64,000 nucleotides of DNA from Anaerolineales bacterium UBA5195. Its GTDB lineage: Bacteria; Chloroflexota; Anaerolineae; Anaerolineales; Villigracilaceae. Each line of letters starts with the position of its first letter. Within the stretch, counting starts at the first letter, position 1. The stretch lies in assembly GCA_002412925.1 (NCBI GenBank), contig DHVZ01000076.1, positions 47,572-111,571 on the forward strand, written 5' to 3'. Position numbers and translations under genes: made by a program. The notes beneath the pieces are model-generated. The model saw only the letters and a list, made by a program, of their open reading frames with translations, did no database searches and was not told where the DNA came from. This document shows, one piece after another, positions 42,475 to 50,159 of this stretch.

Positions 42475-44606
42475 ATTCTAAACCCACTCATTGGTGGCAG
42501 CAGATCCATCGACACGACCTGCTGGCGCTTATCCTGCTGATTGTGACCAGCCTGACGGCTTATGCCGTTCTGGTTCTGCCTCTGTCCCTGCGCCCATCCA
42601 GTTTACCGCTGCGCGCCGGGCAGGTTTCTTCGCAGAGTTTTCAAGCCCCCACGAATGTCGAATATATCAGCAGTGTGCGCACGAACCAGGCGCGAGACAC
42701 AGCTGAACGTTCTGTCTCGCCTGTTTACACTGCTCCCGATCAAAGCATCTCCCGCCGACAAATTTCCCGCTTGCGCACAGCGCTTGAGACTGTTTCCAAC
42801 ACGCGGGCCGATGCAGTTCTCACGCCAGAGGGGAAACAAACTGAACTGTCCAGGCTGCCTGATTTGAGCCTCGAGATCCAGACCATCAACCTGATCCTGA
42901 ATCTTACAGATACCCGTTGGAATGCCATCCAGCAGGATGCCCTGCGTGTCCTCGAGCAAATCATGCGTTCGGCGGTTCGGGAAGAAAAGATTGCAGAAAT
43001 CCAGGCCGGGGTTCCTTTACTGGTCAGTTTTACGCTGAACGATGAGCAGGCCTCCCTGGTTGCCGAACTTGTCACTCCTTTTATCGTCCCCAACAGCTTC
43101 TTGAGTCCCGAGTTGACCGACGCCGCGCGCCAGAAAGCCCGCCAGGGCGTCGAACCAGTGACGCAGACTTATCTAGCCGGGGAGACCGTCGTTCCGCGCG
43201 GGAAGGTGCTCACAGCCGCAGATATCGAAGCGCTCGAGACCGTCGGATTGGTGCGTCCCAGCAATCCGTTGCTGGAGTATCTTGGCGCTGCCGCCCTGCT
43301 GATGGTGGTCATGGCTTTTGTGGGCATCTACTTCGACCGGCGGCGCCCGATCTATTACAACGACAGTCGCAGCCTGATCCTGATTGCAGTCCTGTTTATC
43401 GTCTTCCTTGCCGCTGCGCGGCTGGTCATCCCGAATCGCGCCATCCTTCCGTATGTCTTCCCTTTACCGGCGTTTGGGCTGCTGATTGCCACTTTATTTG
43501 GCCCCGGCGGGGCGCTGGTCCTGTCGATTGTCATTTCCATCCTGGCCGCCTTTGGCCTTCCAAACTCTCTCGACCTGACCATTTTTTACCTGATCGCCTC
43601 GCTGACCGGTCTTTTGTCCCTGGGCAAGGCGCACCGGATCAGTTCCTTCGCCTGGGCCGCTGTGGTTTCTTCCGTTGCTGGGATGGCTGTCATCACCGCT
43701 TATCGCCTGCCAGCCGGAACGCTCGATTGGATCGGTTATCTCACACTGGCGGGCGCGTCGCTGTTGAATGGGGTGGCCTCGGCCAGTGTGGCGCTCATGC
43801 TTCAGTACCTGTTGGCTGAATTCCTGGGGTTGACCACCGGTCTGCGCCTGCTCGAAATGTCGCGGCCCGACGCGCCGCTGCTGCAATACTTCCTGCGCAA
43901 CGCCCCTGGCACCTACCAGCACAGCCTGATGGTCTCCAACCTGGTAGAACAGGCCGCCGAAAAGCTGGGGATGGATACCTTGCTGGTGCGTGTTGGCGCG
44001 CTGTACCATGACGTGGGCAAGGCCGTCAACCCGGCGTTTTTCATCGAAAACCAGCTTCCAGATAATCTCAACCCGCATGATGATGTCGATACTGCAACCG
44101 CCGCAGCTGGCGTCATCCGTCACGTGACCGATGGCGTTGTGTTGGCGCGCAAATACCGCCTGCCTGGCCGCATCGTCGATTTTATGCTTGAGCACCATGG
44201 CACCCTGCTGGCGCGCTACCACTACAACCGTGCCCTGAATGAAGCGGGTGGAGACGAATCAAAGGTCGATGTCTCCAAATTTCGCTATCCCGGCCCGCGC
44301 CCGCGCTCGCGCGAAACAGCCTTGCTGATGCTGGCGGATAATGTCGAGGCGCGCACCCGTTCTGAAGGGGCGCGCACCGATGCGGAAATCCGTGCGGTGG
44401 TGCAGAAAGCTGTCGATTTTTGCCAGAAGGAAGGACAACTGGCCGATACGCGTTTCACGCTTAAAGATTTGACCGTCATTACCGAGGTCTTTGTCACCAC
44501 CCTGACGGGACTTTATCACCCCCGGATAGCTTACCCTGCAGCTGAAGCCTCTGTCCCGGCTGAAAGTCCCACGCTGCCCGCCCGCAAGACAGCGGAGAAA
44601 AAATGA
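42471..44606 (+). CDS. PgpH-like HD-family phosphohydrolase (7TMR-HD)
   Basis: The 711-residue protein matches the PgpH/YqfF layout: one helix, a long external domain ending TYLAGETVVPRGKVLTAAD, seven helices (about 275-465), and an HD domain. The HD metal site is YHDVGK in RVGALYHDVGKAVNP, with the first His in TYQHSLMVSNLVEQA, and ADNVEARTRSEGARTDAE is family-specific. PgpH hydrolyses cyclic di-AMP in Gram-positive bacteria; the same role is likely here but untested. It precedes ybeY and dgkA, a common gene order. Confidence 0.92.
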   Translation: MNSKPTHWWQQIHRHDLLALILLIVTSLTAYAVLVLPLSLRPSSLPLRAGQVSSQSFQAPTNVEYISSVRTNQARDTAERSVSPVYTAPDQSISRRQISRLRTALETVSNTRADAVLTPEGKQTELSRLPDLSLEIQTINLILNLTDTRWNAIQQDALRVLEQIMRSAVREEKIAEIQAGVPLLVSFTLNDEQASLVAELVTPFIVPNSFLSPELTDAARQKARQGVEPVTQTYLAGETVVPRGKVLTAADIEALETVGLVRPSNPLLEYLGAAALLMVVMAFVGIYFDRRRPIYYNDSRSLILIAVLFIVFLAAARLVIPNRAILPYVFPLPAFGLLIATLFGPGGALVLSIVISILAAFGLPNSLDLTIFYLIASLTGLLSLGKAHRISSFAWAAVVSSVAGMAVITAYRLPAGTLDWIGYLTLAGASLLNGVASASVALMLQYLLAEFLGLTTGLRLLEMSRPDAPLLQYFLRNAPGTYQHSLMVSNLVEQAAEKLGMDTLLVRVGALYHDVGKAVNPAFFIENQLPDNLNPHDDVDTATAAAGVIRHVTDGVVLARKYRLPGRIVDFMLEHHGTLLARYHYNRALNEAGGDESKVDVSKFRYPGPRPRSRETALLMLADNVEARTRSEGARTDAEIRAVVQKAVDFCQKEGQLADTRFTLKDLTVITEVFVTTLTGLYHPRIAYPAAEASVPAESPTLPARKTAEKK

Positions 44607-45061
44607 TCTTTCTCGAAAAAATGGAGGGCCTCACCCCGGATATTTCCACCGAAATGGTGGAAAAAGCGGCCCGCGAGGCCCTCGAGCACCAATCCGCGCC
44701 TGCCGCTGCCGACCTGACGATTGTCTTCGGTGATGACCCTCAACTCCACGAACTTAACCTCCAATGGATGGGCGTGGATGCCCCGACCGACGTGCTTTCT
44801 TTCCCCTCCGATGAAACGGACCCGGAAAGCGGTAACCGCTATTTGGGCGATATCCTGATCTCGGTCCAGCGTGCCGCTGAACAGGCCAAAGCTGCCGGGC
44901 ATGCCGTCGAAGCCGAGGTGCAGTTGCTCGTTATTCATGGTGTACTACACCTGCTCGGCCATGACCACGCCGAAGCGGGCGAAAAGGCCAAGATGTGGCA
45001 GGCGCAGGGCGAAATTCTCTCGGCGCTGGGGTTGAGCCAGATTCAAGTCCGCGAACAATGA
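44603..45061 (+). CDS. ybeY: Endoribonuclease YbeY
   Basis: The 152-residue metalloprotein acts in 16S rRNA 3' maturation and ribosome quality control. The zinc site is HGVLHLLGHDHAE (HGxLHLxGxDH), and TDVLSFPSDET precedes it as usual. The ATG overlaps the upstream stop by 4 bases, and the end overlaps the dgkA-like start. Confidence 0.96.
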   Translation: MIFLEKMEGLTPDISTEMVEKAAREALEHQSAPAAADLTIVFGDDPQLHELNLQWMGVDAPTDVLSFPSDETDPESGNRYLGDILISVQRAAEQAKAAGHAVEAEVQLLVIHGVLHLLGHDHAEAGEKAKMWQAQGEILSALGLSQIQVREQ

Positions 45062-45432
45062 TCGCATTTATCAAATCCCGGTTCGCTTCTTTCGGCCATG
45101 CTTTTCATGGCTGGGCTTATGTCATCCGTTACGAGAAAAATGCCCGGATCCATGCCGTTGCAACGATATGCGTTGTCATTGTCGGTACCTGGTTGAACAT
45201 TCCCCTGCGTGATTGGGCCATCCTGGTCATCGTTGTCGCTATGGTCTGGGCCGCCGAAATTCTGAACACCTCTATCGAAGCCGTGGTCGATCTGGCCAGC
45301 CCGGTGCACCATCCGCTCGCCAGGGTGGGCAAAGATGTCGGCGCCGCCGCCGTATTGATTGCGGCGGGGGCTGCAGTGGTGGTGGGTCTTCTGATCCTTG
45401 GCCCGCCGCTCTGGCACAGGCTGTTTGGATAA
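45058..45432 (+). CDS. Undecaprenol/diacylglycerol kinase (DgkA family)
   Basis: The 124-residue membrane protein has three helices and the family motif AAEILNTSIEAVVDLASP with the catalytic Glu. Upstream, SFGHAFHGWAYVIRYEKNAR is the usual surface helix. In Gram-positive-like bacteria this family phosphorylates undecaprenol for cell-wall carrier recycling. The ATG at 45058 overlaps the YbeY stop, and ybeY-dgkA is a widespread pair. Confidence 0.92.
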   Translation: MIAFIKSRFASFGHAFHGWAYVIRYEKNARIHAVATICVVIVGTWLNIPLRDWAILVIVVAMVWAAEILNTSIEAVVDLASPVHHPLARVGKDVGAAAVLIAAGAAVVVGLLILGPPLWHRLFG

Positions 45433-45445
45433 AAAGGAGTCTTCC

Positions 45446-46294
45446 ATGCCACTCTCTTTCCGTTTTGGCACCGTCGGTTCACCAACCGGTACACCCAAAA
45501 AGCCCGGCGGCTCGGTTGGCGCGATCCAGTTCAGCCGGTTGATTGGGCTGGATGCGCTCGAACTGGGTTGGGTGCAGGCCGTGCGCGTCTCCGTCGAGAC
45601 CTGCGCCGCCATCCAACAGGCCGCCAGTGACGCGGAGGTGGCCGTCAGCGTCCACGCGCCGTATTTCATCAACCTGAACGCCGGTGACGAGGAATGGCCC
45701 AAATCCCGCCAGCGGCTGATGGACGCTGCCCACTATGGAAACCTGGCCGGGGCAACGGATATTATCTTCCACCCCGGTTCCTATTTCGAAAAACCTGCTG
45801 CCGAAGTGCTGAAAGTTGCCATTCCGCGCCTGCAGGGTTGCGTCGATGATCTGCGCGCCGCCGGGAACCCGGTTACGCTCCGCCCGGAGACGATGGGCAA
45901 GAGCGCCATGCTCGGCTCGTTGGAAGATACCCTTGAAATGGCGAAGTTGGTTGAGGGTGTGCTGCCCTGTCTCGATTTTGCCCACTTGCACGCCCGCCCT
46001 GGTGACGGGACGATCAATTCTTATGACGAGTGGTCTGCCCGACTGGAAGCCTACGGAAAGGCCCTGGGCGAGTCAGCGCTCAAGCGATTGCATATTCACC
46101 TTTCGGGGATCGAATATGGCCCCAAGGGCGAGAAAAACCATTTACCGTTGGAAGAATCAGATTTGAAACTCAAGGATTTATTCCGCGCGCTGCGTGAATT
46201 CAAAGTGGGCGGGCGCATCCTCTGCGAAAGCCCGATCATGGAAACGGATGCGCTCTTTATGAAAAAAGTCTGGCAGGAAATCAGCGGGGAGTAA
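45446..46294 (+). CDS. Endonuclease IV-like TIM-barrel protein
   Basis: The 282-residue protein belongs to the AP endonuclease family 2/xylose isomerase-like barrel group. Metal-site segments are VSVHAPYFINLN (His), IIFHPGSYFEK (His), LRPETMGKSAML (Glu), LDFAHLHAR (His) and LHIHLSGIEYG (His), in the order seen in endonuclease IV. That enzyme cuts DNA at abasic sites. Sugar isomerases share the fold, so the activity is not certain. AAGGAG lies 7 nt before the ATG at 45446. Confidence 0.75.
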   Translation: MPLSFRFGTVGSPTGTPKKPGGSVGAIQFSRLIGLDALELGWVQAVRVSVETCAAIQQAASDAEVAVSVHAPYFINLNAGDEEWPKSRQRLMDAAHYGNLAGATDIIFHPGSYFEKPAAEVLKVAIPRLQGCVDDLRAAGNPVTLRPETMGKSAMLGSLEDTLEMAKLVEGVLPCLDFAHLHARPGDGTINSYDEWSARLEAYGKALGESALKRLHIHLSGIEYGPKGEKNHLPLEESDLKLKDLFRALREFKVGGRILCESPIMETDALFMKKVWQEISGE

Positions 46295-46322
46295 ACGGCA
46301 ATCTCGTAAAAAACTAAAATCC

Positions 46323-46410
46323 TTAACGCAGAGACCCCGAGGTGCAAAGAAACTTAAGGTTTTGTGATGACAAATTTATAAAACCTGGTGGCTTTGTGCC
46401 TTTGCGTTAA
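46323..46410. repeat. 88-bp inverted repeat between convergent genes
   Basis: TTAACGCA (46323) pairs with TGCGTTAA (46403), GCAAAG with CTTTGTGC, and AAGGTTTT with AAAACCT, giving a long imperfect hairpin. Similar 'TTTGCGTTAA'-type repeats are common in environmental genomes. It lies between convergent genes and may serve as a two-way terminator. Confidence 0.6.
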
Positions 46411-46441
46411 AAGTCCCTTTACCCTGGCTTGTAAACCCGCT

Positions 46442-47029
46442 CTACGCTTGGGGCGCTAGCCCGAAATCTGCCGGGGTCAGCGAATACATGACTGCATCGT
46501 AAACTTCTGTGCGAACGACTATGCGGTTGAGCAGAATGCCTTCATAGTGCGCTCCTGCCTTTTGGGCGGCGCGCTGGCTGGCGAGGTTTCCGCTGGCAAT
46601 GACAATCTCTGCGCGGACAAGTCCGGCCGTTTCGAAGGCGTACCTGGCAGCGAGACGCGCCGCGCGGCTGGCAATTCCCTGCCCGGTCCGGCTGGTGCGC
46701 ACCCAGTAGCTCAGGTTGCAGAGGTGATCTTTGGGGTTGATCCCGGTCACGCCGCAGTTACCGAGATATTGACCGCTGGCGGCATCGGTGATCGCAAACT
46801 GAAAGCCGGTGGCATGTTCCCAGTAAAGCTGGACGAATTCCATCCAGCGGCTGGCGGCGGCTTCATCATAGGTCTCGGTCGCCCAGTCCATCCAGGGGTG
46901 TAGTTCTGACAGGGATTCGCGTACTGCCTCGGTCAGCGCGGAAACGTCTTCGGGGTGGGGCGGGCGGAGCAGGATCAGGTCGTCGGTGAGGCGAATGTTT
47001 GTGGTGTTCATAGTTCGTTTTGTTGTCAA
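46442..47029 (-). CDS. GNAT family acetyltransferase (RimJ/RimL-like)
   Basis: The 195-residue protein starts LTDDLILLRPPHPEDVSALT, as RimJ/RimL-type acetyltransferases do, and has LCNLSYWVRTSRTGQGIASR with the acetyl-CoA-binding RTGQGIA. VIASGNLASQRAAQKAGAHY is the family's C-terminal block. RimL enzymes modify ribosomal protein N-termini, but most relatives act on other substrates. An alternative ATG lies 18 nt inside (47011). Confidence 0.85.
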   Translation of the reverse strand: MTTKRTMNTTNIRLTDDLILLRPPHPEDVSALTEAVRESLSELHPWMDWATETYDEAAASRWMEFVQLYWEHATGFQFAITDAASGQYLGNCGVTGINPKDHLCNLSYWVRTSRTGQGIASRAARLAARYAFETAGLVRAEIVIASGNLASQRAAQKAGAHYEGILLNRIVVRTEVYDAVMYSLTPADFGLAPQA

Positions 47030-47073
47030 TAGTCGTGTAGTCGATGATTTTCGGCCTTACTCAACCAGCCTCA

Positions 47074-47108
47074 TAAAAAAACAGCGCGGACAATTGTCCG
47101 CGCTGTTT
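47074..47108 (-). terminator. Terminator of the NarL-type regulator gene
   Basis: A 30-bp perfect palindrome (47079-47108, centre GGACAATTGTCC) is followed on the minus strand by a run of T (47080-47074). It begins right at the stop codon. Confidence 0.85.
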
Positions 47109-47767
47109 CAGTTCTGAATATATTCCTTCAGGTTGTGCTCCACTGCGTAGGCGGCGGCTTCAGCGCGGTTGTTCACCCCCAGTTTGGAGAGAATGCTGCT
47201 GACGTAGTTGCGTACCGTGCCTTCTCCCAGGAAGAGAGCCTTGGCGATTTCGCGGTTGGTCTTGCCTTCGGAGACTAGCAGCAAGACGTGTTTTTCCTGC
47301 TGGCTGAGGTGGGCAAAAGCTGAGGCTTCTTCCTCCTTGACGGCTTTGCGCACTTCCTGGAAGACGCGCTGGGTGACGGCCGGGTCGAGCAGGGCTTCGC
47401 CGCGTCCGACCGCTTCGAGGGCGCGCACCAGTTCTTCGCCGCCAATCTGCTTCAAGATGTAACCCGAAGCCCCGGCGCGGATGGCCGAAAAGAGCATCTC
47501 GTCTTCGGCATAAGAGGTTAGCATCAGGACTTTGGTATCAGGGAAGCGCTGGACAATTTCTTCACAGGCTTCGATGCCCGATGTGCCTGGCAGACGGATA
47601 TCCATCACCACCACATCTGGTTGGAGTATAGCCACCTGCTCGATAGCCTCGCGCGCTGACCCGGCCTCACCGATCACTTCGAAATTTGGATGACGTTCCA
47701 GTAGGGCTTTCAGTCCCAGGCGCACAACTTCATGGTCGTCCACCAGCAAAATACGCTGTTTTGACAT
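47108..47767 (-). CDS. NarL/LuxR-family response regulator
   Basis: The 219-residue protein has a receiver domain (RILLVDDHEVVRLGL; DVVVMDIRLPGTSGI with the phospho-Asp; GYILKQIGGEELVR) and a LuxR-type DNA-binding domain (LSQQEKHVLLLVSEGKTNREI, then GTVRNYVSSILSKLGVNNRA). It resembles DevR/DegU-type regulators. I use the ATG at 47767 with GGAGGAG upstream. It has its own sigma-70-type promoter, and its sensor kinase is not in the window. Confidence 0.92.
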   Translation of the reverse strand: MSKQRILLVDDHEVVRLGLKALLERHPNFEVIGEAGSAREAIEQVAILQPDVVVMDIRLPGTSGIEACEEIVQRFPDTKVLMLTSYAEDEMLFSAIRAGASGYILKQIGGEELVRALEAVGRGEALLDPAVTQRVFQEVRKAVKEEEASAFAHLSQQEKHVLLLVSEGKTNREIAKALFLGEGTVRNYVSSILSKLGVNNRAEAAAYAVEHNLKEYIQN

Positions 47768-47795
47768 ATTTATTCTCTCCTCCAGAGGAATTAAG

Positions 47796-47824
47796 AGTAT
47801 AGCCGAGAGACGGATTGGTGACAA
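47796..47824 (-). promoter_or_regulatory. Sigma-70-type promoter of the NarL-type regulator
   Basis: TTGTCA and TATACT are 17 nt apart on the minus strand, the best -35/-10 pair in this region. The start codon is about 29 nt downstream of the -10. Confidence 0.7.
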
Positions 47825-47828
47825 GGGC

Positions 47829-47861
47829 AAAAAAAGAGGACGGCGGTAGGCCGTCCTCTTT
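47829..47861 (-). terminator. Terminator of the FmdB-like gene
   Basis: AAAGAGGACGGC and GCCGTCCTCTTT form a perfect 12-bp stem with a 5-nt loop; a run of T follows on the minus strand. Confidence 0.85.
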
Positions 47862-47876
47862 GCAAGGTGATTCTAT

Positions 47877-48092
47877 TCAGTTGTACTTGCGGTTGGGTTG
47901 CAGGTTTTCCGCCTCCGCGCTGGTTGGCGCTGTACAGCCGCTGCTTTTGAAGACGACCTGTGGGGTTGAGAAGATGCGCCGAACGGCGCGGTGACCTTTT
48001 GGACAGGTAATTTCTGCCAGGTATGCCCGGAAGGACACGTTGTTTTCAAAGCTTGTCCCGCATTTGGCGCAGGAGAAATCATACAGCGGCAT
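47877..48092 (-). CDS. FmdB-family zinc ribbon protein
   Basis: The 71-residue protein starts PLYDFSCAKCGTSFEN, with CxxC, and has a second pair in CPKGH, giving the FmdB-type zinc ribbon. The tail VFKSSGCTAPTSAEAEN is variable. FmdB proteins are linked to regulation of formamidase or methylotrophy genes in a few bacteria, but most have no known role. Only 13 bp separate it from the Hsp20 gene upstream. Confidence 0.82.
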   Translation of the reverse strand: MPLYDFSCAKCGTSFENNVSFRAYLAEITCPKGHRAVRRIFSTPQVVFKSSGCTAPTSAEAENLQPNRKYN

Positions 48093-48105
48093 GGGTGGCT
48101 TTCTC

Positions 48106-48543
48106 TTACTTGGCTTTGATTGTGATGGTGCGTGGTTTGACCTGTTCGGCCTTTGGCAGGGTTACGGTCAAGATGCCGTTCTCGAACTCAGCCTTGGTTT
48201 TGTCGCTCTGGACATCTGCGGGGAGCATAATGTTGCGTTCGAATGACCCGTAGCGTTGTTCCTTGATGTGATAAGTCGCTTCTTTGATTTCCTTATCCTG
48301 TTTGAACTCGCCCTTCAGGGTGAGCACATCGCCAGTGATGGAAATCTGTACATCTTCGGTCTTCAGGCCCGGCAAGGCTGCCTTGACGACCACATCATCA
48401 TCGGTTTGGTACAGATCGATGGCCGGCGCGCCCAGGCTGTTGACGCTGATCGGGCGGGTGAAGGCATCGTCAAAGAGACGATCCATGGCTTCGCGCAGAG
48501 TCATCATCTCGCGCATCGGTTCCCAGCGGATTAGATTGGACAT
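48106..48543 (-). CDS. Small heat shock protein Hsp20
   Basis: The 145-residue chaperone holds unfolding proteins. It begins SNLIRWEPMREMMTLREAMD, typical of bacterial Hsp20, with the alpha-crystallin domain (about 45-140): LPGLKTEDVQISITGDVLTL, YGSFERNIMLPADVQSD and the end NGILTVTLPKAEQ. The ATG at 48543 follows AAAGGAG. No CIRCE operator is seen upstream, only a hairpin at 48625-48653. Confidence 0.93.
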   Translation of the reverse strand: MSNLIRWEPMREMMTLREAMDRLFDDAFTRPISVNSLGAPAIDLYQTDDDVVVKAALPGLKTEDVQISITGDVLTLKGEFKQDKEIKEATYHIKEQRYGSFERNIMLPADVQSDKTKAEFENGILTVTLPKAEQVKPRTITIKAK

Positions 48544-48624
48544 AGTATTTTCTCCTTTCTTTTTCCAATAGGTTGGATGTTTTTTCAGCTTCACCGCTTA
48601 TTGCGTGGTACTCTGTAAATTTAA

Positions 48625-48653
48625 AGGACTTGCGTTAAAAAAACGCAAGTCCT
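48625..48653 (-). terminator. Hairpin after the OmpR-type regulator
   Basis: AGGACTTGCGTT and AACGCAAGTCCT form a perfect 12-bp stem around AAAAA. On the minus strand a short T/A tail follows, so it may end the kinase-to-regulator operon. Confidence 0.6.
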
Positions 48654-48678
48654 GTGTCTGAAAAACGTTAAAGCTCGG

Positions 48679-49407
48679 CTATTCCTTGTCTTTTCCCTGC
48701 CGCCTGAAATCCACGAAGCGGTAGCCGACACCGCGCTCGGTCAGGATGTACTTGGGATTGGAGGCGTCTTTTTCCAGTTTTTGGCGCAGGTAATTGATGT
48801 ACAGCCGCACATAATGCGGCTCGTCACGATATTCGTAGCCCCAGACCTTTGCCAGCAATTGATCATGGGAGACCACCCAGCCTGCGTTTTGAACCAGGTG
48901 AAAAAGCAGGCGGTATTCGGTAGGGCGCAGTTTGACGATCTTGCCCTCCAGCCAGACTTCGCGACGGTCGAAGTCGATTTTCAGGCGCTCATCCACTTCG
49001 ATCAGGCCGTGCATCGACCCGGTTGCGCCCTCAGTGCGGCGCAGAACCGCGCGCACCCGGCTAACCAGTTCTCGCGGGCTGAAAGGTTTGGTGACATAAT
49101 CGTCCGCGCCTTTTTCGAGGCCCCGCACCCGGTCATCTTCTTCGCCCTTGGCGGTCAGCATGATGACCGGCACATTGCTGATTTCGCGCACCATCTCTAG
49201 CACTTCGAAGCCATCCAGGTCGGGCATCATCACATCCAACAGAATTAAATCCGGGTTTACGTCACGCAGACGTTGAACGGCCTGTTTGCCATTAAAGGCT
49301 TCGCTCACCTGGAATCCATCATGTTCCAGGTTCAGGCGGATGAAACGAACCATGCGCTCTTCGTCGTCAACAACTAGGATACGGCGTCGATCCAGTTCTT
49401 CAGGCAT
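48679..49407 (-). CDS. OmpR-family response regulator
   Basis: The 242-residue regulator has RRILVVDDEERMVRFIRLNL, LILLDVMMPDLDGFEVL (phospho-Asp), and GADDYVTKPFSPRELVSRV, then a winged helix with RPTEYRLLFHLVQNAGWVVS and YVRLYINYLRQKLEKDA. It is the last gene of the minus-strand operon that begins with the Ser/Thr kinase. No histidine kinase lies next to it, so cross-talk with the Ser/Thr system is possible; inference only. Confidence 0.92.
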   Translation of the reverse strand: MPEELDRRRILVVDDEERMVRFIRLNLEHDGFQVSEAFNGKQAVQRLRDVNPDLILLDVMMPDLDGFEVLEMVREISNVPVIMLTAKGEEDDRVRGLEKGADDYVTKPFSPRELVSRVRAVLRRTEGATGSMHGLIEVDERLKIDFDRREVWLEGKIVKLRPTEYRLLFHLVQNAGWVVSHDQLLAKVWGYEYRDEPHYVRLYINYLRQKLEKDASNPKYILTERGVGYRFVDFRRQGKDKE

Positions 49408-49410
49408 GTG

Positions 49411-49650
49411 CTACTCCCTTACAAAGCCAATGATTTGTTCTTCTTCACTTCCTGGAATCAATTCAATGAAAGCAATCCGGTTAATCGGCCAGATGACATC
49501 TGTCACATTGGCTTGCAAATAGTGCAGGTCTTTTCCATCTCGTCGGCGCGGGTTCTTGACGAGAATGGACTGGTCTCCCGGGCCAGGCAGGCTTTCTACC
49601 TCACCTAAAATTGGATCTTCGTTGGCGATGTGAATCAGTACAGTTGGCAT
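49411..49650 (-). CDS. Small unknown protein in the kinase operon
   Basis: The 79-residue protein is not one I recognise. It reads LIHIANEDPILGEVESLPGP, then ILVKNPRRRDGKDLHYLQAN and VTDVIWPINRIAFIELIPG. The latter half resembles the 99-residue protein in the Tad-like operon (30374-30673). Position between an FHA protein and an OmpR regulator, with 11- and 3-bp gaps, makes it a member of the signalling operon. Confidence 0.6.
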   Translation of the reverse strand: MPTVLIHIANEDPILGEVESLPGPGDQSILVKNPRRRDGKDLHYLQANVTDVIWPINRIAFIELIPGSEEEQIIGFVRE

Positions 49651-49661
49651 ACTTCACCTTT

Positions 49662-50159
49662 TCAGGATAAAACAATTTGCATTTTGAGTTTACCGAGCGC
49701 CACAATATCACCATGGCGCAGAGGTTGTTCAATGTTGGGCATGATTCTCATGCCATTGACATAAGTGCCGTTGGACGACCCCAGATCCACCAGGACAACG
49801 TTTCCCTCGTTATGCCGGATGACGGCATGCAGGCGGGAAACACCGTTGTCGAAGGCTTTGAAAGGTGTCAGGTCGATATCTGGCTCGATTGGCTGGTTTT
49901 CGCTGAGACGCCCCAGGGTAATTTCATTCCGCTCTGAAAAGGGGAGTATATCCCCGGTTTCGAGCAGGTGCAGGGTAATCCAGGTTGCGCCCTGGTTGGG
50001 CATTTCATCAACATAGAAGATTTCGCCCCGCAATTCTTCAGAATCGGTCGAAAATTTCTGCGTTTGCGCCGAATCGGATTGGATTAATTGGGTTCCGCAT
50101 TCGCTGCAAAAGATGGCGCCATCGGATTCTTGCGATTTACAGTTCGGACAGATAATCAT
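49662..50159 (-). CDS. Zinc-ribbon FHA-domain protein
   Basis: The 165-residue protein begins with a zinc ribbon (CPNCKSQESDGAIFCSECGT) and ends with an FHA domain (about 80-165) containing EITLGRLSENQ, VSRLHAVIRHNEG and VDLGSSNGTYVNGMRI. FHA domains bind phosphothreonine peptides, so it is a likely reader of the Ser/Thr kinase encoded upstream. Its start overlaps the DnaJ/VWA gene by 4 bases. Confidence 0.9.
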   Translation of the reverse strand: MIICPNCKSQESDGAIFCSECGTQLIQSDSAQTQKFSTDSEELRGEIFYVDEMPNQGATWITLHLLETGDILPFSERNEITLGRLSENQPIEPDIDLTPFKAFDNGVSRLHAVIRHNEGNVVLVDLGSSNGTYVNGMRIMPNIEQPLRHGDIVALGKLKMQIVLS

